In this document: positions 16,014-23,504 of the stretch, one piece after another
How positions within the stretch are numbered: the first letter of the stretch is position 1
Layout: the number at the start of each line of letters is the position of its first letter
Source of the DNA: Chitinophaga niabensis
GTDB taxonomy: Bacteria; Bacteroidota; Bacteroidia; Chitinophagales; Chitinophagaceae
Direction: 5' to 3'
Assembly: GCF_900129465.1 (NCBI RefSeq)
Contig: NZ_FSRA01000001.1
Location: 1 to 64,000, forward strand
Length of the DNA: 64,000 nucleotides
The notes under the pieces: model-generated
Databases searched by the model: none
Seen by the model: the letters and a program-made list of their open reading frames with translations, nothing else
Told to the model about the DNA's origin: nothing
Position numbers and translations under genes: made by a program

Positions 16014-18434
16014 ATGCGTATTCAACTTAAAAATCTGATAGCCATTTTCTTCGCTATCGTTTGCTCCCTGCCTGTTTTGGCTGGTGTAGAACCTCTTTCC
16101 GCTATTAAGGGAAAGGTGGTTACCAACGACGGGTCGCCCGCAGCCTATGTAACTGTACAATTAAAAGAGAAGAACAGGGGAGGAATGACCAACGAAAAAG
16201 GCGAATTTGTATTCAGGAAACTGAATGCGGGCCGCTACACCGTACAGGTTTACCTGATCGGTTACAAAAAAGTTGAGAAAGAAGTAGAACTGAAAGATGA
16301 TGAGATCGTAAGCGTAAACATTCAGCTGGAAGCCACCCATGCAGAATTGCAGGAAGTTGTGGTGAATGGAGAAAGGAATAAATATAAAGTAGACAAAGTA
16401 TCCGGCTCCCTGCGTTTACAAACACCTATCCTGGAAGTTCCTCAGAACATACAGGTAGTATCATCTACAGTACTGGCCGATCAGCAGGTGTTTGATGTGG
16501 TAGACGGAATTACCCGCAACGTAAGTGGTGCTACCCGTACCGGGCACTGGGATAATCAATATGCTAATATTCGTATGCGCGGCTCCAAAATTCCCGCTTT
16601 CCGTAATGGTATGAACATCGAACAAAGCTGGGGGCCAACTGCGGAAGACGCTTCCATGATCGAACGTATCGAGTTCGTAAAAGGTCCTGCAGGCTTCATG
16701 CTGGCTGCCGGCGAACCAGGTGGTTTCTATAACGTAGTGACCAAAAAGCCTACCGGCATGACCCGCAGTTCCGTAAACCTGAGCATGGGTAGCTTCAGCA
16801 CTTACCGTGCTGCACTGGACTTTGACGGTAAGCTCAGCAAAGACGGTAAATTGCTTTACAGGCTCAACCTGGCCGGTCAGCAAAAAGACTTCTTCACCAA
16901 ATACAACTACAACAACCGTTATGTAATTGCTCCGGTATTGAAATACCTGTTTGACGAGAAAACATCGGTTACACTGGAATATACCTACCAGGCATCTAAG
17001 TACCTCGGTAATGGTAATTATACTTTCTCACGCAAAAAGCTGCTGGATGAAGATATCAAGAACGACTTCTTCTACCAGGACCCTTCCCTGGAGCCCAGCA
17101 CCCTGAAGGATCACAGTGCATACCTGTATTTTGATCATGAGTTTAACGATAAATGGAAAGCGCATGCGCAGGTGGCATACTTCAATTTTGCGATGGAGGG
17201 TAGCAGCATGTGGTTGTCCAGCATTGAACTGAATGGTGATATGAAGCGTTATGTGAGCCAGGGCGATGAGGCTGGCGAAAACAGGTTCGGCCAGTTCTCT
17301 GTTAGTGGGGAAGAATATACAGGTAGCGTACGCCATCGTATCCTTGCTGGTGTGGACATGGGTAACAAGAAGTTCTGGGGCGATTTCCGTACACTGAAGA
17401 ACGATATCAGACTGGCTGGTGGTGAGATCTTTAATGTCTACAATCCCAAGTATGGCATTCCTTTTGATTCCATGCCCAAACTGGACCGTAGCAGAAGTGT
17501 AAGGCAACGTGCAGCCAACTCAGCTTACATCAGCTCTGTAAACTATGCTTCTGCATATGTTCAGGATGAACTGGGCTTCTTTAATAATACCCTTCGTCTG
17601 TCGCTGGCGGGCCGTTTTACACATGCCACCATGACTGGCCGCGACCGGGCTACGGATAAAGTAGACGATGTTTTCTCACCCCGTGTAGGTTTAAGCTATT
17701 CTATCGATAAGAACACCAGCACCTATGCGCTGTACGATCAGTCATTTGTACCTGTTACCGGTGTAGACTCTTCAGGCAACGCATTTGATCCTGTGAAAGG
17801 TAACGACATAGAGTTTGGTATTAAAAGAGATTGGTTCAACGGCCGCCTGAGCACCTCTGCTACCGTTTACCAGATCAAAAGGGTGAACGACAAGGTGAAC
17901 ACCGGCCTGTTCGACAGCCGGGGCCAGGCTGTGATGATCCAGTTAGGGGAAACTACCACTAAAGGTATCGAGATTGATATCAATGGCGAGATCACTCCTG
18001 GTTTGAATGTAACTGTGAACTATGCGCTCACGGACTCTAAGATCTCCAGGGAGTCACCTACCATTGTTGACGAAACTAAAAAGACTGTTGGGAATATTAC
18101 ACCCAACACTGCCAAACACATCACCAACGCATGGCTGAACTACCGCCTGATCAATGGTAAGCTGAAAGGTTTTGGTGTATCAGGAGGTATTCAGTGGCAG
18201 GCCGAACGTGCAGTAGGTACTACCAAAACAGCTAACATTCCCAATTACTTCAGGGTAGATGGCGGTCTGAACTATCAGCTGGGTAAATACAATGTTGGGT
18301 TTGTTGTGAATAACCTGCTGGACGACCGCAAACTGCTTACACAGGCAACACTGGCTGCAAACGCCGCCGGTTATTATACTTACATCGTAGAAGCGCGCCG
18401 GAATTTCCGGATAAGCATCGGCTACCGTTTCTAG
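16014..18434 (+). CDS. TonB-dependent siderophore-type receptor
   Basis: 806 residues: signal peptide (MRIQLKNLIAIFFAIVCSLPVLAG), carboxypeptidase-regulatory-like domain (IKGKVVTNDGSPAAYVTVQL, ~residues 30-115), plug domain (VPQNIQVVSSTVLADQQVFDVVDGI ... FVKGPAGFMLAAGEPGGFYNVVTKKP) and a 22-strand-type barrel ending in aromatic RNFRISIGYRF. The plug signatures are those of siderophore receptors. The frame is open to 15843, but a -7 box TACCTTTG at 15988-15995 and the signal peptide support the start at 16014. No Fur box could be identified by eye. It stands alone and is followed by a clean terminator. Confidence 0.93.
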   Translation: MRIQLKNLIAIFFAIVCSLPVLAGVEPLSAIKGKVVTNDGSPAAYVTVQLKEKNRGGMTNEKGEFVFRKLNAGRYTVQVYLIGYKKVEKEVELKDDEIVSVNIQLEATHAELQEVVVNGERNKYKVDKVSGSLRLQTPILEVPQNIQVVSSTVLADQQVFDVVDGITRNVSGATRTGHWDNQYANIRMRGSKIPAFRNGMNIEQSWGPTAEDASMIERIEFVKGPAGFMLAAGEPGGFYNVVTKKPTGMTRSSVNLSMGSFSTYRAALDFDGKLSKDGKLLYRLNLAGQQKDFFTKYNYNNRYVIAPVLKYLFDEKTSVTLEYTYQASKYLGNGNYTFSRKKLLDEDIKNDFFYQDPSLEPSTLKDHSAYLYFDHEFNDKWKAHAQVAYFNFAMEGSSMWLSSIELNGDMKRYVSQGDEAGENRFGQFSVSGEEYTGSVRHRILAGVDMGNKKFWGDFRTLKNDIRLAGGEIFNVYNPKYGIPFDSMPKLDRSRSVRQRAANSAYISSVNYASAYVQDELGFFNNTLRLSLAGRFTHATMTGRDRATDKVDDVFSPRVGLSYSIDKNTSTYALYDQSFVPVTGVDSSGNAFDPVKGNDIEFGIKRDWFNGRLSTSATVYQIKRVNDKVNTGLFDSRGQAVMIQLGETTTKGIEIDINGEITPGLNVTVNYALTDSKISRESPTIVDETKKTVGNITPNTAKHITNAWLNYRLINGKLKGFGVSGGIQWQAERAVGTTKTANIPNYFRVDGGLNYQLGKYNVGFVVNNLLDDRKLLTQATLAANAAGYYTYIVEARRNFRISIGYRF

Positions 18435-18450
18435 TAGATACTATTTAATA

Positions 18451-18484
18451 AAAAGGCGGTCTGCGGCAGCGGGCCGCCTTTTTT
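18451..18484 (+). terminator. Terminator of the TonB receptor gene
   Basis: AAAAGGCGG, then TCTGCGGCAGCGGG, then CCGCCTTTTTT. A G+C-rich stem with six T at the end, 17 bases after the stop codon. Confidence 0.85.
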
Positions 18485-18553
18485 ATGTGATGGTAACGCT
18501 TGAGTTACAGCACATCTGCCGGGCAAGCCATCTGAACCTGTACTACGTTTATG

Positions 18554-20338
18554 TTAAAACTTCGTTTTTTTACCTATAGCTGGTTTCTTGAATTTTGGCT
18601 CTTCGTGAATATCTCTCAATAATTCATGAATGAACTTTTCGTCAAATTGGGTATCGTCTCTCATATCAACATACTTTCTCCCTTTCAATGCAGTTGGGAT
18701 TGCGTCCGCATCGGTACCACTCCTAAACAGCGGTATAAACTTTGAAGTATTGATATTGTCAGTAAATATTTCGGCAGTTATAATTGAGTACTCGTAACCA
18801 ACACCTCCTGTAAGATTTTCTGTTTTCTTTTTATAGTTGGGTGTCATTACACAAATAACTCTATGCGATTTGAAGATAGATGTTTCCATAAAATGTGGCA
18901 ATAGCTTGCCGAGAAACCCTATATCCCATTTATCTAAAATAGCGTCAACACCATTTTCACGAAGTTTGGTTGCTAAATTGAGAATCCAATCTTCATGTTC
19001 CGGGCTATCCCAGGAATAAGAAATGAAGACAATGGGGATTGTATCTTCTGTTTGCGTTGGCTTAATTATTGGATCAGGTACTTTTTTTACGTGCTGTCCG
19101 GGCATGCGGCTCAACGAATGCCTGAGATGTTTGATAAGGTTGATCATGGCACGATATTCGGCAATATGCGGAGCCATGGCACGGAAGGACAAGGTTACCA
19201 GTTTAGCCGGGGTGTCGGCAAATCGCTGGGCAGCATAGTAAAGCGATCGTAACCGCCTGTCTGCCTTCCATACCTTGCTCACTTCATCCGGGACGAATCG
19301 AACAGGTTCATATCTGCTACTCAAAGGTTTATTGCGCATCAGCAGTTCGGGGCGGAGCCACATGGATTCAATATAGGCTTCCACTTCAGTAATGACCTCC
19401 CGTATAAACGCCGGCGGATCGCGATGGAGGGCTAGCCGTTGGTGATAACCTTTTGATTCAAGCCAGCTTACTTCAAACCCCTTGATTAGTAAATTAAAGC
19501 TCCGCTCATCGAGAGGATAGCGTTGCGCTTCTTTTGGTACAGGCCAGTTCCAATGCCATGCCTTGGCGCTGTAGTATTTGTGTTTGATCTGTTTTTTTGG
19601 GGAAGAGAGCTGTTGTGCGGAGCGAACCGGAGGTGGTTTAGGGGGAGTATGAGACGTTTGCGTTACATCAGGTCTGCTGGCAGGTGTTTTGAAAGGTTGA
19701 TGTGGCACAGCCGCTGGCTGCAAGAAGGAATTTAGCGAAAGTGCCTTCCATCCTCCCTTTGCGAAGAGAACAATGGGAACCACCAGCAACAAGCCGATGC
19801 TTATCAGGAGTATAATAATCGTAACCGTATAATTCTTATGAGCGAAGAAGCCCATGGCTATGATGGCGGCAAAAGCACCCAGGTTGGGGAACAACTTGAG
19901 AAGGGCAGAATTGCTTGAATTGCTCTTTAGCCTGGCGGCTATCTCAGCAGGGGAGGCAAACGTAAGTCTATCCAACGGCGGCATCAGCCAGGCTACAGCA
20001 ATCAGTGAGAGAATGCCGCAACTGAATTGAAGCTCCAAAAAATATTCTCCCGTCATTATGCCTATGATAAAGGCCAACGCCCATCGGCCGAAAGTGAAAA
20101 ACCGTCTGCCGGTGAATGATCTTGCCGTAGGTATTCTGGCAACCACGTTTCTGCTTTTGGCTTCTGCAATTACAGGCCATAAATAAAGAGTGACCAGAAA
20201 GAGCATAGCCACAGTAGCTACGGAATTGGCATGCCAATCCGGGTTAGTCTTGGATATGGTAGGGTCTATCGACATTCCAACCATGAACACAAAGACCAGG
20301 CCTGCGGAAATACGTGAGAGGAATATAATTAGGTTCAT
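18554..20338 (-). CDS. Six-span membrane protein with C-terminal SEFIR/TIR domain (candidate immune effector)
   Basis: 594 residues. About six hydrophobic spans fill residues 1-192, then a Pro-rich linker (~205-245, HTPPKPPPVRS), an unrecognised helical middle domain (~250-425, starting KYYSAKAWHWNWPVP) and a SEFIR/TIR domain from ~434 (IPIVFISYSWDSPEHEDWILNLATKL with ILDKWDI, VICVMTPNY and GVGYEYSIITAEIF). Bacterial SEFIR/TIR domains often hydrolyse NAD+ in anti-phage abortive infection; that role here is inference. The frame extends to a TTG at 20374, but that TTG is the tail of a perfect -7 box TATATTTG (20372-20379), so the ATG at 20338 is chosen. The SEFIR-coding end is much poorer in G+C than the middle part. 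No adjacent partner gene is evident. Confidence 0.88.
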   Translation of the reverse strand: MNLIIFLSRISAGLVFVFMVGMSIDPTISKTNPDWHANSVATVAMLFLVTLYLWPVIAEAKSRNVVARIPTARSFTGRRFFTFGRWALAFIIGIMTGEYFLELQFSCGILSLIAVAWLMPPLDRLTFASPAEIAARLKSNSSNSALLKLFPNLGAFAAIIAMGFFAHKNYTVTIIILLISIGLLLVVPIVLFAKGGWKALSLNSFLQPAAVPHQPFKTPASRPDVTQTSHTPPKPPPVRSAQQLSSPKKQIKHKYYSAKAWHWNWPVPKEAQRYPLDERSFNLLIKGFEVSWLESKGYHQRLALHRDPPAFIREVITEVEAYIESMWLRPELLMRNKPLSSRYEPVRFVPDEVSKVWKADRRLRSLYYAAQRFADTPAKLVTLSFRAMAPHIAEYRAMINLIKHLRHSLSRMPGQHVKKVPDPIIKPTQTEDTIPIVFISYSWDSPEHEDWILNLATKLRENGVDAILDKWDIGFLGKLLPHFMETSIFKSHRVICVMTPNYKKKTENLTGGVGYEYSIITAEIFTDNINTSKFIPLFRSGTDADAIPTALKGRKYVDMRDDTQFDEKFIHELLRDIHEEPKFKKPAIGKKTKF

Positions 20339-20371
20339 AGACAAAGGTAACAGTGATCGTAAGGTTGCCAC

Positions 20372-20379
20372 CAAATATA
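20372..20379 (-). promoter_or_regulatory. -7 promoter box of the SEFIR gene
   Basis: Minus-strand TATATTTG, perfect TAnnTTTG, placed so that transcription would begin near 20365 and the ATG at 20338 would follow a ~27-base leader. No clear -33 TTTG lies at the standard distance; TTTTTTG is a few bases too close. Confidence 0.45.
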
Positions 20380-20507
20380 CATGCTATATCAACATCAAAA
20401 AATACCCCGGGAGGTCGTACGATACTAAATGAAAGTTCACAAATTTGTTTGTGGGCGTTCAGCCCTCAGCCCTCAGCCTCATTTCCCCGCCTCTTTTCAC
20501 TAATAAA

Positions 20508-20540
20508 AAGAAGCCAGGAATCATAAATTCCTGGCTTCTT
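20508..20540. terminator. Terminator after the HopJ-like gene
   Basis: AAGAAGCCAGGAA (20508-20520) and TTCCTGGCTTCTT (20528-20540) form a perfect 13-base stem over TCATAAA; on the minus strand it is followed by TTTTTATTAG. It ends the gene at 20547-20879. Confidence 0.8.
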
Positions 20541-20546
20541 AAATAA

Positions 20547-20879
20547 CTACTTAGCCTGTAAAGCCTGCCCTTCAAAAACAATCCCCGGCCAGCCATGCTT
20601 CATAAATTGCCTGATATTCTGGTGATCTGTCCCCTCCGGGTTAGCTAACACCGATTGATAGTGTTCAGCAAATAAGTATAATGTATCCTCCGCGCTTAGA
20701 TCATTTAATTGAGCGAATGCAAATACCTTAGCACTCCCCTGGTTTTGAGTGGCCTCATTATATGCTTCCCCGTTTTTAAAAGCTGTCGGTTGATGTTGGT
20801 ATTGCGTTTCAATGAATTCAATCACTTCCTTGAAAGTGAGAGCGTTGTCTTTTAGTTTTTTAATCAGTTGCTCTTTCAT
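20547..20879 (-). CDS. HopJ type III effector family protein
   Basis: 110 residues. The conserved core TFKEVIEFIETQYQHQPTAFKNG, NQGSAKVFAFAQLNDLSAEDTLYLFAEHY and NIRQFMKHGWPGI matches the small HopJ family first named in Pseudomonas syringae. The family is widespread in non-pathogens without a type III system, and none is seen here, so the name should not be read as a role in virulence. Its true function is unknown. It is divergent from the AHSA1/ArsR pair, with an 85-base intergenic region that holds the ArsR operators; co-regulation by ArsR is possible. Confidence 0.85.
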   Translation of the reverse strand: MKEQLIKKLKDNALTFKEVIEFIETQYQHQPTAFKNGEAYNEATQNQGSAKVFAFAQLNDLSAEDTLYLFAEHYQSVLANPEGTDHQNIRQFMKHGWPGIVFEGQALQAK

Positions 20880-20910
20880 GCAGGCAAAAATAGGAATCTT
20901 GGGAAAAATA

Positions 20911-20942
20911 TTTGGGTAACTTGAAAGTTACCTATATATTTG
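20911..20942 (+). promoter_or_regulatory. Promoter of the AHSA1-ArsR pair
   Basis: TTTG at 20911-20914, a 20-base spacer, and TATATTTG at 20935-20942 (perfect TAnnTTTG). Operator 1 lies in the spacer, and operator 2 directly follows the -7 box over the expected start site. Confidence 0.65.
20916..20931. promoter_or_regulatory. ArsR-type operator 1
   Basis: The 16-base palindrome GTAACTTGAAAGTTAC lies between the -33 and -7 elements. The half site is GTAACTT/AAGTTAC. It is repeated with one base changed at 20944-20959. Confidence 0.7.
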
Positions 20943-20943
20943 T

Positions 20944-20959
20944 GTAACTTAAAAGTTAC
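20944..20959. promoter_or_regulatory. ArsR-type operator 2
   Basis: GTAACTTAAAAGTTAC, 28 bases centre-to-centre from operator 1, ending 5 bases before the ATG at 20965. Binding here would cover the transcription start and ribosome landing site. Confidence 0.7.
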
Positions 20960-20964
20960 TTATT

Positions 20965-21417
20965 ATGGCAAGAAGCATAAAACACCAGTTTTTCTTCCCT
21001 CATCCACCGGAAACGGTTTGGGAATACCTGACAAGATCAGAATTAATGGAATTATGGCTGATGAAGAACACCTTTCAGCCAGTTGTAGGCACTGATTTTC
21101 AGTTCAGAACAAATCCTATCCCCAGCCTGGATTTCGATGGTATCTTTTACTGCAGGGTATTAGAGATCGTTCCCTTTAAAAAACTTTCTTATTCCTGGCA
21201 AAGCGGCCCGGGCAACGGGGAGATCACACTTGATTCCGTTGTTGTATGGAAGTTGGAGGCAACTGATAAGGGCACAGAACTTTTCCTGGAGCATAGTGGT
21301 TTCGCGAAAGAAGAAAACCTGAACTTCTATAAGGGTTTAACGAATGGCTGGTTAGAGAAATTCACAAAGATCGAGGAACTTTTAAACGCTGCACAACATG
21401 CCCACCCCAACACTTGA
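20965..21417 (+). CDS. SRPBCC/AHSA1 family protein
   Basis: 150 residues of the helix-grip fold: IKHQFFFPHPPETVWEYLTRSELMELWLM at the start, then FKKLSYSWQSGPGNGEITLDSVVVWKLEATDKGTELFLEHSGF and a C-terminal helix NFYKGLTNGWLEKFTKIEELL. The fold binds hydrophobic ligands; the ligand is unknown. The gene overlaps the ArsR gene by 20 bases, a very common pairing in which the regulator controls the SRPBCC partner. The ATG follows directly on operator 2, so the leader is very short. Confidence 0.92.
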   Translation: MARSIKHQFFFPHPPETVWEYLTRSELMELWLMKNTFQPVVGTDFQFRTNPIPSLDFDGIFYCRVLEIVPFKKLSYSWQSGPGNGEITLDSVVVWKLEATDKGTELFLEHSGFAKEENLNFYKGLTNGWLEKFTKIEELLNAAQHAHPNT

Positions 21418-21721
21418 TGTATTCCAGGTCATAGGGGACCCCAGCAGGAGAAAGATGCTGATGTTGCTCTCGTCTGATAACCTTACCATCAATAACCTGG
21501 CAGATCATTTCGAAATGAGCCGTCCTGCTGTTTCAAAGCATATTAAAATACTGTATAACGCAGGATTTATCTCTATCCAGGACATTGGCAGGGAGCGCTA
21601 TTGCACACTGAAGAAAGATGGTTTTGAAGAACTGCAGGCCTGGATCTCTTACTTCGATGAGTTCTGGAAATTTAAACTGAAAAAGCTGGAAACCTTATTA
21701 AATAAAAAGCTATCCAATTAA
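21398..21721 (+). CDS. ArsR family transcriptional regulator
   Basis: 107 residues, winged helix: VFQVIGDPSRRKMLMLLSSDNLTINNLADHFEMSRPAVSKHIKILYNAGFISIQDIGRERYCTLK, with the recognition helix at MSRPAVSKHIKIL. No cysteine metal site of the arsenic type (CxC in helix 3) is present, so it belongs to the metal-independent branch associated with AHSA1 partners. It starts inside the preceding gene (overlap 20 bases) and ends 2 bases before the oxidoreductase gene, giving a three-gene operon. The twin palindromes at 20916 and 20944 are its likely autoregulatory sites. Confidence 0.93.
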   Translation: MPTPTLDVFQVIGDPSRRKMLMLLSSDNLTINNLADHFEMSRPAVSKHIKILYNAGFISIQDIGRERYCTLKKDGFEELQAWISYFDEFWKFKLKKLETLLNKKLSN

Positions 21722-21723
21722 CT

Positions 21724-22389
21724 ATGAACATAGGAATTATCGGTTCCGGTGAAATGGGAAGTTGCCTGGCGTCAAAACTCACTAAACTGGGGCATACTGT
21801 TTCGGTCGCTAATTCCCGGGGGCCTGCCCTGGAAGAGCTTGTGAAAGATAAGGAAGTCGTTATGGTGTCTATTCCGCAAAAGAACATACCACTTCTTCCT
21901 AAAGCACTGTTTAAAGATCTTCCGGTGGTTATTGACACCGGAAATTATTACCCGAACCTCCGCGACGGAAATATACCAGCCCTTGACCAGGGTGGCGTAG
22001 ATAGCTTATGGGTGCAGGAGCAATTAGGCATTCCTGTAGTTAAGGTCTTTAATTCTATTCTTGCTACCAGCCTGAAAGATAAGAGCAAACCCAAAGGCGA
22101 AAAAGACCGTATTGCCTTAGCCGTATCCGGTGATGATGCAAAAGCAAAAGAGATAGTGTTTAAGTTGGTGGATGATCTGGGCTTTGATCCATTTGACTTA
22201 GGTACTATTGCGCAATCATGGAAGCAGCAGCCGGGTGCTGTAATTTATTGCAGGGACCTTAACCTGGAAGAATTGAAAAGGAGAGTGGATACGATGCCTG
22301 ATTTACAGTCCGTTATCACAAAACGAAAAGCAGATGAGGTATTGATGAAAGCGGATTATCCGGCTTATCTGAAGAGCTTGCAGCACTAA
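21724..22389 (+). CDS. F420-dependent NADP reductase-like oxidoreductase
   Basis: 221 residues with an N-terminal Rossmann motif MNIGIIGSGEMGSCLASKLTKLGH, a SRG-type second strand (VSVANSRGP), and MVSIPQKNI and VIDTGNYYP, as in the NADP-oxidoreductase coenzyme-F420-dependent family (PF03807). Bacteroidota do not make F420 as far as known, so it probably uses NADP with another partner. It begins 2 bases after the ArsR gene and is likely under the same control. Substrate unknown. Confidence 0.88.
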   Translation: MNIGIIGSGEMGSCLASKLTKLGHTVSVANSRGPALEELVKDKEVVMVSIPQKNIPLLPKALFKDLPVVIDTGNYYPNLRDGNIPALDQGGVDSLWVQEQLGIPVVKVFNSILATSLKDKSKPKGEKDRIALAVSGDDAKAKEIVFKLVDDLGFDPFDLGTIAQSWKQQPGAVIYCRDLNLEELKRRVDTMPDLQSVITKRKADEVLMKADYPAYLKSLQH

Positions 22390-22421
22390 AAAACTTCAGT
22401 ACCTATGCTTTATCTATGCTT

Positions 22422-22500
22422 AATCCTTGCTTTATCCTTGCTTCATCTTGCCTGCCAGCGCGGGTTTAAGCAAGGATGGAGCAAGGATAAAGCAAGGATT
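22422..22500. repeat. Long imperfect inverted repeat of ATCCTTGCTTT units
   Basis: The left arm (22422-22451) AATCCTTGCTTTATCCTTGC-TTCATCTTGC pairs with the right arm (22470-22500) GCAAGGATGGAGCAAGGATA-AAGCAAGGATT with one mismatch and one bulge. Each arm itself contains two or three copies of the ~10-base unit ATCCTTGCTT. The loop is CTGCCAGCGCGGGTTTAA. It lies 32 bases after the oxidoreductase stop. It may terminate transcription or be a dispersed intergenic element. Confidence 0.8.
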
Positions 22501-22568
22501 ACACAGAATTTGTAGTGCCATGGCGGGTTTTAGCTTTTTAGATATTGTAATTGATTGATAATCAAATA

Positions 22569-22594
22569 TAAAGGGGCCAACCACGGCCCCTTTA
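22569..22594 (-). terminator. Terminator of the MerR gene
   Basis: Ten-base perfect arms TAAAGGGGCC and GGCCCCTTTA over AACCAC, starting a few bases beyond the MerR stop on the minus strand; followed by TATTTG rather than a long T-run. Confidence 0.65.
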
Positions 22595-22598
22595 ACAT

Positions 22599-23363
22599 TT
22601 ATTCCAGCGTTTTAACATAATAGTCTGTGGCCTCTTTCAGAAAAAGCGCCAGTTCCTTGCTGGGCATGCCATTCACGGGCGTATAGCGGTTATCCGCTAC
22701 ATATAGCTCACCCAGTTTCCTGAAATACTCCAGTTTGCCCATTTCTATTTTTCCACCGCTCAGCCGGAGGATAATTTGATAGCGGCGGGCTATATGTTGC
22801 TGTACTTCCGGGCTTTTGGGATCGCCGCCCATGAGGGCCGTTAATTTGATGGATATCTCATTCAGCTCGTTCTTCAAGGCATCCATTTCGTCTTTACTGA
22901 ATCCGCGCAGGGTATCCTCTGCATTTAAAATAGTATCCTTGCCCCATTTGGCCATGGCTTCCGCGCGATAGGCTTCCATTTTATCCTGGGGGATGCCTTC
23001 GTATAAATCTTCTACCTGTAACATAGTGTTGTTTTTAATTGTTACCAATGTTTTGTCTATGGTACCAACCAATGTGTTTATCCTTTCCTTCTTTGCCAGC
23101 AGCGCTTTCCTGTGCCCTTCCAAAGCCTGCTCCAGATCAAATGCAGGATCATCCAGAATGGCGCAGATGTCTTTCAGCGGAAAATCCAGTTCCCGGTAAA
23201 AGAGGATCTGCTGCAACCGCAACAGTTCTTTTTCGCTATACAGCCGGTACCTGGCCTCGGTACGTACAGAAGGTTTTAGCAAGCCCATCTTATCATACAG
23301 ATGTAAGGTGCGCACACTTACACCCGCCAGTTTAGAGAGCTTTTTTACAGAATAGTTGTCCAT
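22599..23363 (-). CDS. MerR family regulator with TipAS-like ligand domain
   Basis: 254 residues. The N-terminal MerR winged helix is clear: YSVKKLSKLAGVSVRTLHLYDKMGLLKPSVRTEARYRLYSEKELLRLQQILFYRELDFPLKDI, followed by a coiled-coil dimer helix (~75-110) and a TipAS-type helical domain (~120-254, with YRAEAMAKWGKDTI). TipA-like regulators of this kind bind thiopeptides or other hydrophobic drugs and activate their own promoter (family knowledge). Just upstream is a promoter with the 19-base spacer typical of MerR control (23389-23421), so autoregulation is likely. No efflux gene is adjacent; the divergent gene is an esterase. Confidence 0.93.
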   Translation of the reverse strand: MDNYSVKKLSKLAGVSVRTLHLYDKMGLLKPSVRTEARYRLYSEKELLRLQQILFYRELDFPLKDICAILDDPAFDLEQALEGHRKALLAKKERINTLVGTIDKTLVTIKNNTMLQVEDLYEGIPQDKMEAYRAEAMAKWGKDTILNAEDTLRGFSKDEMDALKNELNEISIKLTALMGGDPKSPEVQQHIARRYQIILRLSGGKIEMGKLEYFRKLGELYVADNRYTPVNGMPSKELALFLKEATDYYVKTLE

Positions 23364-23388
23364 CGTTTGGATTTATACCTTGTCGGAG

Positions 23389-23421
23389 CAAATATAGGGT
23401 ATGACGTAAGGGGAGAGTCAA
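23389..23421 (-). promoter_or_regulatory. MerR-type promoter with 19-base spacer
   Basis: Minus strand TTGACT (23416-23421), 19 bases, TATATT (23391-23396), with TATATTTG (23389-23396) also matching the Bacteroidota -7 box. TGAC at the upstream end and GTCA inside the spacer form an interrupted dyad (TGAC-N11-GTCA). Overlong spacers are the hallmark of MerR-activated promoters. Confidence 0.6.
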
Positions 23422-23504
23422 GAGAAAAGCCAACTTTTTTTTTCAGGCTTCTCCCTGTCCGAAAAGTACAATTTCCCTGCCTGCCACTTTGCTTTCTTTG
23501 TAAT

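Noticed and set aside
20339..20374. TTG start at 20374 adding 12 residues to the SEFIR protein
   Set aside because: The TTG is part of a perfect TATATTTG promoter box, and the ATG at 20338 gives a clean first membrane span.
20547..20879. Type III secretion effector implied by the HopJ name
   Set aside because: No type III genes are seen; HopJ proteins are common in free-living bacteria.
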